From: CAYUAI01 sp964442745
GTDB taxonomy: Bacteria; Pseudomonadota; Gammaproteobacteria; S012-40
Direction of reading: 5' to 3'
Length of the DNA: 64,000 nt
Assembly (NCBI GenBank): GCA_964442745.1
Contig: CAYUAI010000003.1
Span: 91,569-155,568, forward strand
The position numbers and the translations under genes are program-made. Below, piece after piece: positions 1 to 9,352 of this stretch (positions within the stretch are counted from its first letter, which is position 1; each line of letters starts with the position of its first letter). The notes beneath the pieces were generated by a model. The model was not told the origin of the DNA and ran no database searches. It saw nothing but the letters and a program-made list of their open reading frames with translations.

Positions 1-2
1 AA

Positions 3-893
3 CTGCTGCGCTTTTACCAGCGCTCAGGCTTACAAAAATTATTACGCCGCACCATGATCATCAAAGGCTTAGGGCTAGCAAGATTAGACGGCTTATTACC
101 TCACATCGCTCCCCTGACTCATTGGCAATCGTTTTACCCAACATCAAATAAGCACCGCGGTAATGTCGCTATTTTTACCGGGTGCGTCAGTGATTTTTTT
201 GATAAACAAACCATCGATCATGCCATTAGCCTATTAAATAAACTGGGGTACCACGTTTATCTACCCACCGATCAAGTCTGCTGTGGTGCCTTAACATTGC
301 ATAATGGGCATCCCCACATAGCAAAACAATGTGCACAACAGAACCTGACGAGCTTCAACGCATTAGACGTACAAGCCACGCTTTATATGGCGACAGGCTG
401 TGGTGCTACCTTGCAAGAATACCAGCAACAATTGACAACCAGCGACCCGCAAGACAACAAGGTCGCTGAGTTTACGCATAAAATTCAAGAGATCTGTGAT
501 TTTTTACTCACCGAAGCCAAGCTATCATCCTACACGTTCAAAAGCCTGAATAAAAACATATCACTGCATACCCCTTGCACACTCCGCAATGTCATCAAAA
601 AACCAAAATCCGTCAAACAATTATTACAAATCATTCCTAAACTGAAAATCACCCAACAAAATACCGATCATATTTGTTGCGGTGCCAGCGGAACCCATAT
701 ACTCTTACAAGCCCAACTGGCTAATCAACTCGGTGATAATATGATCAAAGAGCTAACCGATCCCATGCCCGATTTACTGGTCACAACCAATATTGGTTGC
801 GCCTTGCACCTCGCCGCCAGCACACGAACCCAGGGATTAAACCTGCCCGTCATCCATCCGGTGGCTATCATCGACCAACAATTGCAAATATAA
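3..893 (+). CDS. glcF: Glycolate oxidase iron-sulfur subunit GlcF, 5'-truncated by the window edge
   Basis: The frame is open to the left edge and reads LLRFYQRSGLQKLLRRT before the first internal ATG at 54, which matches the middle of GlcF, so the gene begins outside the window. The visible part carries two cysteine-rich CCG domains: TGCVSDFF with VCCGALTLHNG, and HTPCTLRN with ICCGASGTH. In the family these bind an iron-sulfur cluster, and the missing N-terminus holds two 4Fe-4S ferredoxin motifs. GlcF works with GlcD/GlcE in oxidising glycolate to glyoxylate at the membrane. The stop codon abuts the ATG of coq7 directly, so the two are probably cotranscribed. A related heterodisulfide-reductase-type Fe-S subunit is a weaker alternative. 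Confidence 0.85.
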   Translation: MLRFYQRSGLQKLLRRTMIIKGLGLARLDGLLPHIAPLTHWQSFYPTSNKHRGNVAIFTGCVSDFFDKQTIDHAISLLNKLGYHVYLPTDQVCCGALTLHNGHPHIAKQCAQQNLTSFNALDVQATLYMATGCGATLQEYQQQLTTSDPQDNKVAEFTHKIQEICDFLLTEAKLSSYTFKSLNKNISLHTPCTLRNVIKKPKSVKQLLQIIPKLKITQQNTDHICCGASGTHILLQAQLANQLGDNMIKELTDPMPDLLVTTNIGCALHLAASTRTQGLNLPVIHPVAIIDQQLQI

Positions 894-1541
894 ATGATAC
901 CAACACGCCGACTATCACCACTCGACCAACTGCTAGTTCAATTCGATCAAGGGGTCCGCACATTATTTGGCAAACCTCAAGTAACCGAGCGAAAAAATCC
1001 AGCGCATACCGTCGAAGAGAACGAATTCAGCCCAGCAGAAAAAAAACTTTCCACCCGCCTGATGCGTATTAATCATGCGGGAGAAATCGCTGCCCAAGCC
1101 TTATATCAAGGCCAAGCACTCACTGCCCGTAACGAAAAAGTCAAACAACAAATGAAGCGCTCGGCGCTAGAAGAAAATGATCACCTCGATTGGTGTCATA
1201 CCCGCTTACAAGAATTAGACAGCCATACCAGCTTAGCTAACCCCGCCTGGTATTTAGGCTCATTGATCATCGGCGCCGCCGCCGGGGCCGCCGGTGATCA
1301 ATGGAGTTTGGGATTTGTCGTCGAAACAGAAAAACAAGTGCAGCAACACTTGCAAAACCACCTTGATCGGCTGCCTAAAGCCGATCAAAAAAGCCGACAA
1401 ATCTTGCAACAAATGGAACAGGATGAATCCCATCACGCAGACATCGCCCATCAAGCCGGCGCCGCCCCTTTACCTAAGCCCATCAAGTTATTAATGAAAG
1501 CTAGCTCTAAAGTGATGACCCATACCGCTTATTGGATTTAA
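894..1541 (+). CDS. coq7: Demethoxyubiquinone hydroxylase (2-polyprenyl-3-methyl-6-methoxy-1,4-benzoquinone monooxygenase)
   Basis: A 215-residue Coq7 protein, the di-iron monooxygenase that makes the last ring hydroxylation of ubiquinone at the inner membrane. The di-iron ligands are visible: E64 in NHAGEIAAQ, the ExxH motif E94-N-D-H97, a third acidic ligand in VVETEKQVQ near residue 146, and the second ExxH in DESHHADIA near 178. A glycine/alanine-rich stretch (residues about 122-135) is the membrane-associating segment. The ATG follows the TAA of the upstream GlcF-like gene with no spacer, which points to coupled translation. It tells us the organism uses ubiquinone and makes it with oxygen. 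Confidence 0.93.
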   Translation: MIPTRRLSPLDQLLVQFDQGVRTLFGKPQVTERKNPAHTVEENEFSPAEKKLSTRLMRINHAGEIAAQALYQGQALTARNEKVKQQMKRSALEENDHLDWCHTRLQELDSHTSLANPAWYLGSLIIGAAAGAAGDQWSLGFVVETEKQVQQHLQNHLDRLPKADQKSRQILQQMEQDESHHADIAHQAGAAPLPKPIKLLMKASSKVMTHTAYWI

Positions 1542-1608
1542 TCTCGGCTCCCATTATATTGGCTAATAAGCACAAGAAATGCGAGATGAGAAAACCACCA
1601 GGGCAAGA

Positions 1609-2265
1609 TCAGGTCATCTTTTCAACGCCGCTATCCGTGCCGAGTAGCAACACATCCGCCCCACGATGCGCGAAAATACCCACCGTCACCACCCCGGCAA
1701 TTTGATTAATTTCGGTTTCCAATGTCGGTGGGTCAATAATGGATAAACCATGGACATCCAGAATAATATTGCCATTATCCGTCATAAAGCCGTCACGATA
1801 CACCGGCTGTCCACCCAGCTTGACAAGCGTCCTCCCCACATAACTGCGTGCCATAGGAATCACTTCGACTGGCAATGGAAATTGGCCTAACACATCGACC
1901 AACTTTGAATCGTCTGCAATGCAAACAAATTGCTTCGCCACCGCTGCAACGATTTTTTCCCGAGTTAATGCACCACCACCTCCTTTGACGAGGTATAGGT
2001 GTTTATTCGCTTCATCCGCCCCATCAACATACACATCAATGACATCAACCGCATTTAAATCATCCACCGGAATACCGTATTTTTTTAAACGTTCAGTGGA
2101 TGCCTCAGAACTCGATACAGTGGTTTCAATACGATGTTTAATGGTTGCCAAGGCATCGATAAAATGATTAACGGTTGATCCCGTCCCGACACCAACCGTC
2201 GCACCGGGTTTGATATAGTCCAATGCGGCTTGTGCTGCGACTTGTTTTTTGTCAACATGACTCAT
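1609..2265 (-). CDS. rpiA: Ribose-5-phosphate isomerase A
   Basis: A 218-residue RpiA interconverting ribose-5-phosphate and ribulose-5-phosphate in the non-oxidative pentose phosphate pathway, in the cytosol. Family motifs are present: GVGTGSTVNHFIDAL (phosphate loop), DGADEANKHL, and KGGGGALTREKIVA with the catalytic-site lysine, plus the C-terminal TVGIFAHRGADVLLLG. Length is typical. The start is fixed by a strong ribosome site (GGAGGTGAATT before the ATG). It is convergent with coq7 and divergent from ilvA, with about 240 bases between the rpiA and ilvA starts that must hold both promoters. Confidence 0.95.
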   Translation of the reverse strand: MSHVDKKQVAAQAALDYIKPGATVGVGTGSTVNHFIDALATIKHRIETTVSSSEASTERLKKYGIPVDDLNAVDVIDVYVDGADEANKHLYLVKGGGGALTREKIVAAVAKQFVCIADDSKLVDVLGQFPLPVEVIPMARSYVGRTLVKLGGQPVYRDGFMTDNGNIILDVHGLSIIDPPTLETEINQIAGVVTVGIFAHRGADVLLLGTDSGVEKMT

Positions 2266-2506
2266 AATTCACCTCCATAGAAAATCCCTCCCTGACAAAC
2301 AAAAACAGTATGTTAGATTTAAAGAAAGCTTTTTTCAACAAAAATACCAAAAATCCAGTTCCAGGACACTGAATATTATCGAGGAATTTTTGTATTGACC
2401 ATGTACTTATATTAACACTATCCATGACATTCATTTCCCACTCCTCCCGCTGTCAGAGATAAAATGGCACTTACTAAAATCAGCCAACTCTGATAAATTA
2501 GTATCC

Positions 2507-4060
2507 ATGAGCCACTGTTATTTAAAAAAAATCTTACGAGCACGCGTTTATGACGTTGCCAAAAAAACACCACTGGATTTCGCTCACCGCTTGTCCAAGC
2601 GCTTAAACAATACCATCTACCTAAAACGGGAAGACCTGCAACCGGTATTTTCTTTCAAATTGCGCGGCGCTTACAACAAGATTTTTCACTTACCAGATAC
2701 CGAGAAACAACAAGGTATTATCGCCGCCTCCGCCGGCAATCACGCACAAGGTGTCGCGTTAGCCGCCCAACGATTATCATTACACGCCGTCATTGTGATG
2801 CCTAAAACAACACCGAGTATCAAAATTTCAGCCGTCAAAAGTCTCGGTGGTCAAGTTATTCTCCATGGTAATGCCTATGACGAAGCCTATGAATACGCCA
2901 ATAAAATAGCGCTAGAAGAACAAAGAACGTTTATTCATCCCTACGATGATCCTGACGTAATCGCCGGCCAAGGCACCGTTGCGATGGAGCTATTGCAGCA
3001 ACACCCCGATGATATCCACGCGGTCTTCGTCCCTGTCGGAGGCGGGGGATTAATCGCCGGCGTTGCCACCTACATTAAGCAAGTTCGTCCTGAGGTGAAA
3101 ATAATTGGGGTAGAACCCGATGATGCCGCTTGTTTGTACCAGGCCTTACGCCATGACAAAAGAGTGATCCTGGATCAGGTCGGTATATTTGCAGATGGAG
3201 TGGCCGTTCGCCAGGTCGGCAAGATACCTTTCGAGCTTGCCCAGCAATATGTGGATGAAGTGGTATTGGCAAGCACCGATGAAATTTGTGCGGCTATCAA
3301 AGATATATTTGATGATACTCGCGCTATCGTTGAGCCAGCGGGGGCACTCTCCGTCGCCGGACTCAAGAAATATATTGCGCGTGAACGCCTCAAAGATAAA
3401 AATTTCATTGCCATTGATAGTGGCGCCAATATGAATTTTGACCGACTACGACATGTCGCAGAGCGCTCCGAGTTAAGCGAGCAACGAGAAGCACTCTTTG
3501 CGGTATCAATCCCTGAAGAAATGGGCAGTTTCCGAAAGTTTTGCCATTCGATCGGCCAAAGAAATATTACCGAATTTAATTATCGCTATTCAGGCTCCAA
3601 CGCGGCCCAAGTGTTTGTTGGTTTACAGCTCAAAAAAGGCGTGACGGAAAAAAACCGCGTCATCGAACGATTACGCAATGACCACTACCATGTCATTGAT
3701 CTGACGAATAATGAAATGGCAATATCACATATCCGGTACATGGTGGGTGGCAACGCACCACAAGTGGCTAACGAACAATTATATCGCTTCGAATTTCCAG
3801 AAAGACCGGGCGCCTTATTGCTCTTTTTGAATCGATTGGGGCAACGCTGGAATATCAGTTTGTTTCATTACCGAAATCACGGGGCCGCTTATGGCCGAAT
3901 CTTAGCTGGCATTCAAGTGCCACCAGAAGACGACACATCGTTTCAACAATTTCTTACGGAACTGGGTTATGCCAATTGGCGAGAAACAGACAATCCTGCC
4001 TACCAATTATTTTTGTCGAATACTGAGATTAAACCCGACACTGGGCAGCCTGTTATTTGA
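2507..4060 (+). CDS. ilvA: Threonine ammonia-lyase, biosynthetic (threonine deaminase)
   Basis: A 517-residue PLP enzyme converting threonine to 2-oxobutanoate, the first step of isoleucine synthesis. The PLP lysine is K51 in FSFKLRGAYNK; SAGNHAQGVA and the phosphate-binding VPVGGGGLIAG loop follow. The C-terminal third (about residues 325-505) has two ACT-like regulatory domains, including the FEFPERPGALLLFL segment, as in the isoleucine-inhibited biosynthetic form and unlike the short catabolic TdcB. The site before the ATG is not a strong Shine-Dalgarno sequence, but the N-terminus aligns well with the family. It stands alone, not in an ilv operon. Confidence 0.94.
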   Translation: MSHCYLKKILRARVYDVAKKTPLDFAHRLSKRLNNTIYLKREDLQPVFSFKLRGAYNKIFHLPDTEKQQGIIAASAGNHAQGVALAAQRLSLHAVIVMPKTTPSIKISAVKSLGGQVILHGNAYDEAYEYANKIALEEQRTFIHPYDDPDVIAGQGTVAMELLQQHPDDIHAVFVPVGGGGLIAGVATYIKQVRPEVKIIGVEPDDAACLYQALRHDKRVILDQVGIFADGVAVRQVGKIPFELAQQYVDEVVLASTDEICAAIKDIFDDTRAIVEPAGALSVAGLKKYIARERLKDKNFIAIDSGANMNFDRLRHVAERSELSEQREALFAVSIPEEMGSFRKFCHSIGQRNITEFNYRYSGSNAAQVFVGLQLKKGVTEKNRVIERLRNDHYHVIDLTNNEMAISHIRYMVGGNAPQVANEQLYRFEFPERPGALLLFLNRLGQRWNISLFHYRNHGAAYGRILAGIQVPPEDDTSFQQFLTELGYANWRETDNPAYQLFLSNTEIKPDTGQPVI

Positions 4061-4101
4061 TCGTTGGTAAGTAAAAATAGAAAGGTCGCGAGGAAAAGAA
4101 G

Positions 4102-4194
4102 ATGACGCGTTATTTTTTAATGATGTTTCCTGAAATCAGTTTAAGCTTACGATCTTTGATCCTGCCGAGGGTTTTCTACCTAGAGTCAATCTAA
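4102..4194 (+). CDS. Possible 30-residue peptide downstream of ilvA
   Basis: A short frame starting with ATG after a good ribosome site (AGGA, seven bases before the start) and reading MTRYFLMMFPEISLSLRSLI, ending in TAA at 4192-4194. I recognise no family. Only the ribosome site supports it, and it may be chance in the 200-base gap between ilvA and the convergent parA. Confidence 0.2.
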   Translation: MTRYFLMMFPEISLSLRSLILPRVFYLESI

Positions 4195-4259
4195 GGAATA
4201 GGCTACACAACCATTTCATCCAGAAGCCCCCGGCAATACTCAACCATTAATGTGCAAAC

Positions 4260-4946
4260 TCACTCATGGCATACCGCCTTTTTACTTTCATAACTTGATG
4301 CCTGCTGCCCATCAAGCCAGCTTATCAGCGATTGCCAATCCGCTGCATCGTCCGCGATATCAGCAAAGCCCAGCTCTAAAACCCCCAACCCCATATCCGC
4401 CGCCGTTAAATAATAGTCACTATCACTAATGGAAGTAATCAATGGAATATCTAATTGAGCAATCGAACGTTGTACGTTAAAAGAAATGCGGCTTTGGCTT
4501 TTTACTCGATTGGCCACTAAAACCACCTCGGCCTCCATCGGATACATTTTCATGAAGCTACGCAACTGTTTAAAAAAACTGGCCGTTGCACGAATATCAA
4601 TGGGGGAAGCAATAACCGGAATAATAATCTTATCGACTGTTCGTAGCATACTGACATACCGAACAAGCTCGATACAGGCAGGACTATCAATAATCATTGT
4701 CGCTGTTTGCGGAGGTAACCTCATCTGCCATGATTGGGTGCCGTGCATGGTAGGCTTGAAGGCTTCCATACCATGAATTTTTGGTTGATCTGGCGGCCTT
4801 TTTTTTAGCCACTGACTGGCCGAGCCTTGCGGATCATAATCCTTAAGAACAGTCACATGACGACTTGCATAATAGGCCGCCAAATTGGTCGCAATGGTTG
4901 TTTTCCCGCTGCCACCTTTAGAATTAAGCACCAAAATCGTTTGCAT
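4260..4946 (-). CDS. Orphan ParA/MinD-family ATPase
   Basis: A 228-residue deviant-Walker P-loop ATPase. The Walker A box is K10-GGSGKTT17, followed by the switch segment KDYDPQGSASQWLKKR (about 34-49) and the hydrophobic Walker B strand TMIIDSPA. This is the ParA subfamily that moves plasmids, chromosomes or protein complexes over the nucleoid or membrane. The start was set at MQTILVLNSKGG because AAGGAG lies six bases upstream; the longer frame to 5006 adds 20 residues with no such support. No parB lies beside it, so it is not a standard partition pair. Its neighbour on the other side is a divergent diguanylate cyclase, so a polar-localisation role is possible but only inferred. Confidence 0.8.
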   Translation of the reverse strand: MQTILVLNSKGGSGKTTIATNLAAYYASRHVTVLKDYDPQGSASQWLKKRPPDQPKIHGMEAFKPTMHGTQSWQMRLPPQTATMIIDSPACIELVRYVSMLRTVDKIIIPVIASPIDIRATASFFKQLRSFMKMYPMEAEVVLVANRVKSQSRISFNVQRSIAQLDIPLITSISDSDYYLTAADMGLGVLELGFADIADDAADWQSLISWLDGQQASSYESKKAVCHE

Positions 4947-5279
4947 TAAAACTCCTTCTTGCCCAATCATCCCTGCAAAACAAACGAAGCGAAAGGGCAA
5001 AGCCAATCAAATCAATAAAAACACGTTATGTTCTTTCATTATCGTCATGACCAAGCCAGGCTTTAGAAATTGCCTGATGATAGACCGACATTGGCTAACC
5101 AAGAAATGGAGTGCCCAATATTGCTAAAAAATCAATCGACTGCAAACTAATTGAACAAATAATTTCTCTATCACTCCACTTCAAAATTAAAGATGCTTGT
5201 AAAATCCACGATACAAGTACGAAGAACAACTCGTCTAATAAAGTCATTACAGATAAATAAATTGTTAGGAAAACAGCCC

Positions 5280-6527
5280 GTGAGTACACCAACAGGAAAT
5301 AAATTAACTGTCATCACTGTACCTGCACTATTAATTATCACAGCCTATTTCGCGATGCCACATGCTAGCACTTTACCCGCCACTTTAGTCGCCAAATTGC
5401 CACTTGCCCCCTACCTCATGTTTGCTGGAGCTGCCGCCTTAGGAATATTATATGATCGGCACCGTATGGTATTAACTTCCCTCGCACTTGCGGTATCTTA
5501 TTGGGTATTAAGCGGGTCCGTTAGTGAAAACTTCAGGGTCGATCAACACGCTCAGTTATTGTACTGTGTCGTTGGCCTATTACTGCCAATCAACCTCGCT
5601 TTGATTTGCGGCCAAAAAGAAAGCAAAACCTTATCCATAGAAGGAATAATTGCCTTTTCAGTGATTGCCTGCCAAGTGGCTATCGCCTTCTTGCTGGTAA
5701 AAACCTATCCCGAGTTAATTCGAAGTATTGCACTCTTTGAGATCATGCCAAACGTAGAACTAAATAACAGCCTACAAATACCTCAAATGATTTTCTTGTG
5801 TTATTTACTTGCCACGGGCTATACCGTTTGGAAATTTGTAGAAAAAAAGTCGGTTTTTGAAAGTGCCTTTATCGGCTCCTTAATTGCGAGCGGTTTATTT
5901 TTCCACACCGGACTCGAATATCCTAACGCCGCACTTTATATGACCCTCGCTGGATTTATCCCCATCGTTGCTATCGTACAAAATGCCTATTTTATCGCTT
6001 ATATGGATGAATTAACTGACCTACCCGGTCGGCGTGCGTTAAATGAAGAGATGGCCCGATTGCGCGGTAATTATTCCATTGCGATGCTGGATGTGGATCA
6101 CTTTAAAAAGTTTAACGACACCTATGGCCACGATATCGGTGACCAAGTATTACGCATGGTAGGTAGTAAGATTCGAGGGATTGGCGGCGGAGGAAAACCC
6201 TATCGTTATGGGGGGGAAGAATTTGCTATTTTATTCCCAAACAAAAGTACCAAAACGTCCTTCCCGCATCTATCAAACTTGCGAGAAGAAATTGACGGTA
6301 CCCGCATGGTGTTACGCAATCAAAGTAAAACGGCCGATGCCAAAATCAAAAAAAAACCAAAGAAAAAAACCACTCCCTGGCAAGAAGTACGCGTTACCAT
6401 TAGTATTGGTGTCGCTGAACGTTCAAAAAGTTTGATAGAAGCCACGGATGTGATTAAAGGGGCAGATCAAGCTTTATACCATGCCAAGGAAAAAGGCCGA
6501 AATCGTATCAGCCAATATGCAGCCTAG
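5280..6527 (+). CDS. Membrane-bound diguanylate cyclase (GGDEF)
   Basis: The N-terminal half has about seven hydrophobic segments with no recognised sensor motif. The C-terminal half is a GGDEF domain: DELTDLPGRRALNEEM, MLDVDHFKKFNDTYGHDIGD (metal and nucleotide site) and the active loop YRYGGEEFAILFP. GGEEF is catalytically competent, so the protein should make cyclic di-GMP. The inhibitory RxxD site usually found five residues before the loop is absent. A lysine-rich insertion (AKIKKKPKKKTTPW) precedes the last strand. The start is placed at GTG 5280, preceded by TTAGGA with nine bases spacing; an ATG at 5193 would add 29 basic residues but lacks a ribosome site. Confidence 0.85.
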   Translation: MSTPTGNKLTVITVPALLIITAYFAMPHASTLPATLVAKLPLAPYLMFAGAAALGILYDRHRMVLTSLALAVSYWVLSGSVSENFRVDQHAQLLYCVVGLLLPINLALICGQKESKTLSIEGIIAFSVIACQVAIAFLLVKTYPELIRSIALFEIMPNVELNNSLQIPQMIFLCYLLATGYTVWKFVEKKSVFESAFIGSLIASGLFFHTGLEYPNAALYMTLAGFIPIVAIVQNAYFIAYMDELTDLPGRRALNEEMARLRGNYSIAMLDVDHFKKFNDTYGHDIGDQVLRMVGSKIRGIGGGGKPYRYGGEEFAILFPNKSTKTSFPHLSNLREEIDGTRMVLRNQSKTADAKIKKKPKKKTTPWQEVRVTISIGVAERSKSLIEATDVIKGADQALYHAKEKGRNRISQYAA

Positions 6528-6556
6528 CCTACAGACATTTAGCCACTAAAAACCTA

Positions 6557-6735
6557 AGGAATGGGCATGGAATAACTTCCCTGTTTAGCGCTCAGATTGG
6601 GTTTGTATTGGTTCGTTCTGAGTGAACAAAAGTGCAGGAATAGTCGTTCTATTTCGAGCTTTTGTGATGGAAGAACGGGCGAAGACAGGCGGAAGATGGG
6701 AGGCGAAACCGGGAGGTTATTGCGTGCCCATTCCT
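6557..6735. repeat. MITE-like interspersed repeat, copy A
   Basis: A non-coding element of about 180 bases that begins AGGAATGGGCA and ends TGCCCATTCCT, so its tips are inverted repeats. The interior (CGCTCAGATTGGGTTTGT, TTTCGAGCTTTTGTGATG, GGCGGAAGAT) recurs near-identically at 29306-29507 and 62779-62957, in the same orientation. It fills most of the space between the diguanylate cyclase and the end of the respiratory locus. It has no coding capacity, so it would need a transposase acting in trans. Confidence 0.85.
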
Positions 6736-6741
6736 AAGCAA

Positions 6742-7140
6742 TCACAAACTATCAGCAACCACATCCTGCTGATAGTTCAAAGGAAATTCTAACACCGCCT
6801 CCTCTTTGCCTTGAGCAACATGCACGTATAGCACATCACTCTTTGGATCAATCACGCGCAGTGCTCGCCGATAGACGCCCACATGACCATCTTGAATCGC
6901 CTGTATCCAACGCCCTGTTTCTCCCACCCTTAGCGAAACAAGCACATCATGCGCAGGTTTCCGACCATCTTTATTAGCGACCACCAGAAATTCATTCATG
7001 CCAGTCGTCACCACCGGTGGTCTGGTTTCAATACGAAATTGATAATTTTTCCAGGACTGGGGAGGCGACAGAGGGATATCCGCACTGCAACCATAACCCA
7101 CCACGGCAATTAACACGAGCACACTTAACCATCGTTCCAT
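6742..7140 (-). CDS. FixH/YtkA-like lipoprotein of the oxidase locus
   Basis: A 132-residue protein with a lipoprotein signal: MERWLSVLVLIAVVGYGC, lipidated Cys at 18. The rest reads as a small beta-sandwich (YQFRIETRPPVVTTGMNEF, DVLVSLRVGETGRWI, GVYRRALRV) like the FixH/YtkA family, which in cbb3 clusters is associated with copper handling or assembly. The ATG is one base beyond the stop of the upstream cytochrome gene, so the two are translationally coupled; an earlier start at 7158 would overlap that gene and push the lipobox inward. It is the last gene of the minus-strand locus. Family assignment rests on fold-like pattern and context. Confidence 0.65.
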   Translation of the reverse strand: MERWLSVLVLIAVVGYGCSADIPLSPPQSWKNYQFRIETRPPVVTTGMNEFLVVANKDGRKPAHDVLVSLRVGETGRWIQAIQDGHVGVYRRALRVIDPKSDVLYVHVAQGKEEAVLEFPLNYQQDVVADSL

Positions 7141-7141
7141 T

Positions 7142-7471
7142 TTATGATTCCAAAGCATATTTTTCTAAATATTGGCGTATGATCCGCTGATCCTCGGGTG
7201 TCATTGCCTCCAGACCTTGCATAATACGATGATTTTGCATCCTGACGAGTATACTCTGCCATTGTGCCGCTGTCCGTGAAGCAGGTGATGGAGGCGCATG
7301 ACACCCACCACAGAATTTTTTAAACAATCCTGCCGCCTGGCTATCAGGCTCCGGCAACGACATGAGCTGATTTGGCGTTTGCTCCATCCCACAACCACCG
7401 AACATCATCATTCCACAACCCAAAACCAATGTGATTACATTATTTTGTACTAACGTTATGCTCTTGCTCAC
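7142..7471 (-). CDS. Small monoheme c-type cytochrome, probable lipoprotein
   Basis: A 109-residue protein with a hydrophobic N-terminus ending MMMFGGC, a plausible lipobox, and one heme motif C54-GGC57-H58. The rest (RTAAQWQSILVRMQNH, MTPEDQRIIRQYLEKYA) is a class I cytochrome helix pattern with several methionines that could supply the axial ligand. It should sit on the periplasmic face and carry single electrons to or from the oxidase encoded in this locus. Its start overlaps the end of the preceding membrane protein gene by 32 bases. Confidence 0.8.
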   Translation of the reverse strand: MSKSITLVQNNVITLVLGCGMMMFGGCGMEQTPNQLMSLPEPDSQAAGLFKKFCGGCHAPPSPASRTAAQWQSILVRMQNHRIMQGLEAMTPEDQRIIRQYLEKYALES

Positions 7472-7835
7472 GCTGTTTCTTTTCTTTTTTTTCTTTTAAA
7501 ATATGCCGCAAATCAACAAAATAATAAATCACAAAGCTCATGACGATCACCCAGGCAACCCCCGCCGGAATCCCCCAGTCAAACCAATCTCGTTCAAAAC
7601 CTGGCCGATTACCCCAAAATGGAAATGTCAATCCAATGGCGACAAGCAATAAAACAATAAACAAAGCGATAAACCAATAAGGGATGGAAGTATGTGTGCT
7701 CTCCATTGTTTCCAGTAACTCCCAGTCCTCCAAGCCTCGTTTATCAAGCCGCTCCTGTTTACTACCATAACCAAAGTGATCCTCGGGCATATCGCCCCAT
7801 CCCGTTTCTTCTGTGCTCGACAATTTTTCTTTCAT
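7440..7835 (-). CDS. Two-TM membrane protein of the oxidase locus, unknown function
   Basis: A 131-residue protein with a charged cytosolic N-terminus, two transmembrane helices (about 53-75 and 87-108) and a lysine-rich tail (KEKKEKKQREQEH). Between the helices lies FPFWGNRPGFERDWFDWGIP, a tryptophan- and aromatic-rich loop. The motif resembles the PIWGQRPNAE stretch after the first helix of the protein at 16320-16964, suggesting the two are distant paralogues or play equivalent roles. AAGG precedes the start, and the gene lies four bases after ccoG. I do not recognise the family. Confidence 0.75.
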   Translation of the reverse strand: MKEKLSSTEETGWGDMPEDHFGYGSKQERLDKRGLEDWELLETMESTHTSIPYWFIALFIVLLLVAIGLTFPFWGNRPGFERDWFDWGIPAGVAWVIVMSFVIYYFVDLRHILKEKKEKKQREQEHNVSTK

Positions 7836-7839
7836 ACAA

Positions 7840-9183
7840 TCAACCTTGCTTCACAAAATGTTGTACCCGATATAAATCCGTCCATCCATCTTCCGATTCT
7901 GCCTTGACCATAAAGGTGTGCAAACCTGGATCAATATCACCATGAATATCGATCCATACATCCTGCCGACCCACCGTCTCAAATTGTACCCACATGCGGG
8001 TAATGTCATAGGCCTCTTCCGGTAACCCTTGCACGCTTATTTTTAGACGCCCCGGCCGATACATTTTATTCGCCAGATGAATACGATATTGTTTAATTTG
8101 ATCGCCATGGGCAATTTCAGACTGATAGACCGCCAGGTGATACGGGTCATAACTCAAAAGTCCCCAAACAAATAGCGATGCCCCGAATATCCAGACCGGC
8201 AATACCCAGCCCGCTCTTCGTTGGAGACTCGCCAAAGGAATATAAGAGGCGACTTTTGCCCGCTTGCGCGGCCCCAGCTTGAGACGCAACAACCCTTTTT
8301 GGCCAGCTTTGGCCTTTAACGAATGGCAAGCACTCACACAGGCACCACAATTAGTGCAACTATCAAATGTATTCGTTTTCCGTGGATCAATATCCACCAT
8401 GCACTGGGTCACGCAATAATTACATTTAGCACATTCACCAGACCGCGATTCATCATATTCTAAATGCAAGGTATCATTGGTTTTAAACAAAAATTGCCAC
8501 ATCCGATAAATGCACATATAACGACACAAATAATGCCGTACTACGGCAAAATTAATCAGAATAATAAAAACAAAAACCGTATAAATCCAGTGTAAAGAAC
8601 CCGCTAACCGGATATCATCTTGCAACGTAACAAACGACCAAACCGCTTCCGCAGGCACAAAATAAAACAATGGGATCAAGCTGACAAACATGGACACCGC
8701 CACCAATAGCAAGACCAATTTTAGCCAATTTAGCCAGTGATTTTTATTTTTTGCGACAGCGACTTGCGCACTTGACTCCCAATCGATCACGGCGCGTTTA
8801 CCGAGCAAACGAGAGGTCATCTTGTCAGCCAAACTAGAAAAGGTATTTTGTGGGCATACCCAACCACAAAACGCGGTGCCGACGGAGGAATATAGAAGAA
8901 TGAACGTGCATGCCATGGCTAACCAAAAACCAAAAACAATGAGAAAATCTGAAAACCAAATTTGACGATCGAGCACCACAAATCCTGACGAAACATCAAT
9001 GCGAAAGATACCCAGCGCAGGAATCAGGATAATCAGAAGGATAAAACCCACTTGAGTTATCTTTCGACTGATTTTCAATTTATCCGTATGTTTAGCCTGG
9101 GAAACAACAGGTATGTTTGCCAAGCTTTCATTTGCTTTCATGAACCTCATGCTACCACAACATTGTTCATGTCGCATCACCAT
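7840..9183 (-). CDS. ccoG: Cytochrome c oxidase accessory protein CcoG (polyferredoxin-like)
   Basis: Membrane iron-sulfur protein of the CcoG/RdxA family, which in cbb3 systems reduces copper during oxidase assembly. Visible: an N-terminal helix, the conserved FCGWVCPQNTF motif, several further helices, and a two-cluster ferredoxin module CAKCNYCVTQCMVDIDP and CTNCGACVSACHSL. A periplasmic Ig-like tail (about 345-447) ends the protein, as is usual for the family. The extreme N-terminus is uncertain: in-frame starts at 9150 and 9141 (MKANESL) are equally possible, and none has a clear ribosome site. Its presence strongly supports a copper-containing cbb3-type oxidase in this locus. Confidence 0.92.
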   Translation of the reverse strand: MVMRHEQCCGSMRFMKANESLANIPVVSQAKHTDKLKISRKITQVGFILLIILIPALGIFRIDVSSGFVVLDRQIWFSDFLIVFGFWLAMACTFILLYSSVGTAFCGWVCPQNTFSSLADKMTSRLLGKRAVIDWESSAQVAVAKNKNHWLNWLKLVLLLVAVSMFVSLIPLFYFVPAEAVWSFVTLQDDIRLAGSLHWIYTVFVFIILINFAVVRHYLCRYMCIYRMWQFLFKTNDTLHLEYDESRSGECAKCNYCVTQCMVDIDPRKTNTFDSCTNCGACVSACHSLKAKAGQKGLLRLKLGPRKRAKVASYIPLASLQRRAGWVLPVWIFGASLFVWGLLSYDPYHLAVYQSEIAHGDQIKQYRIHLANKMYRPGRLKISVQGLPEEAYDITRMWVQFETVGRQDVWIDIHGDIDPGLHTFMVKAESEDGWTDLYRVQHFVKQG

Positions 9184-9352
9184 TCAGCTGAGCCATTGCC
9201 TATTCTGCAACCACAGAAACCCTCCGACTAAAAATTGAACAGCTGTGTTTCGGTATTGTATTTTATGATTTGATTAGATATAGTCGAGCTTGCCACTTGG
9301 AGCAAGTGGTAACTACATCCGTTCTGCCATATGATTTTGGGGGTTAAGAATA

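Noticed and set aside
2252..2434. 60-codon frame upstream of rpiA
   Set aside because: It overlaps the rpiA ribosome site, has no family features and lies in the divergent promoter region.
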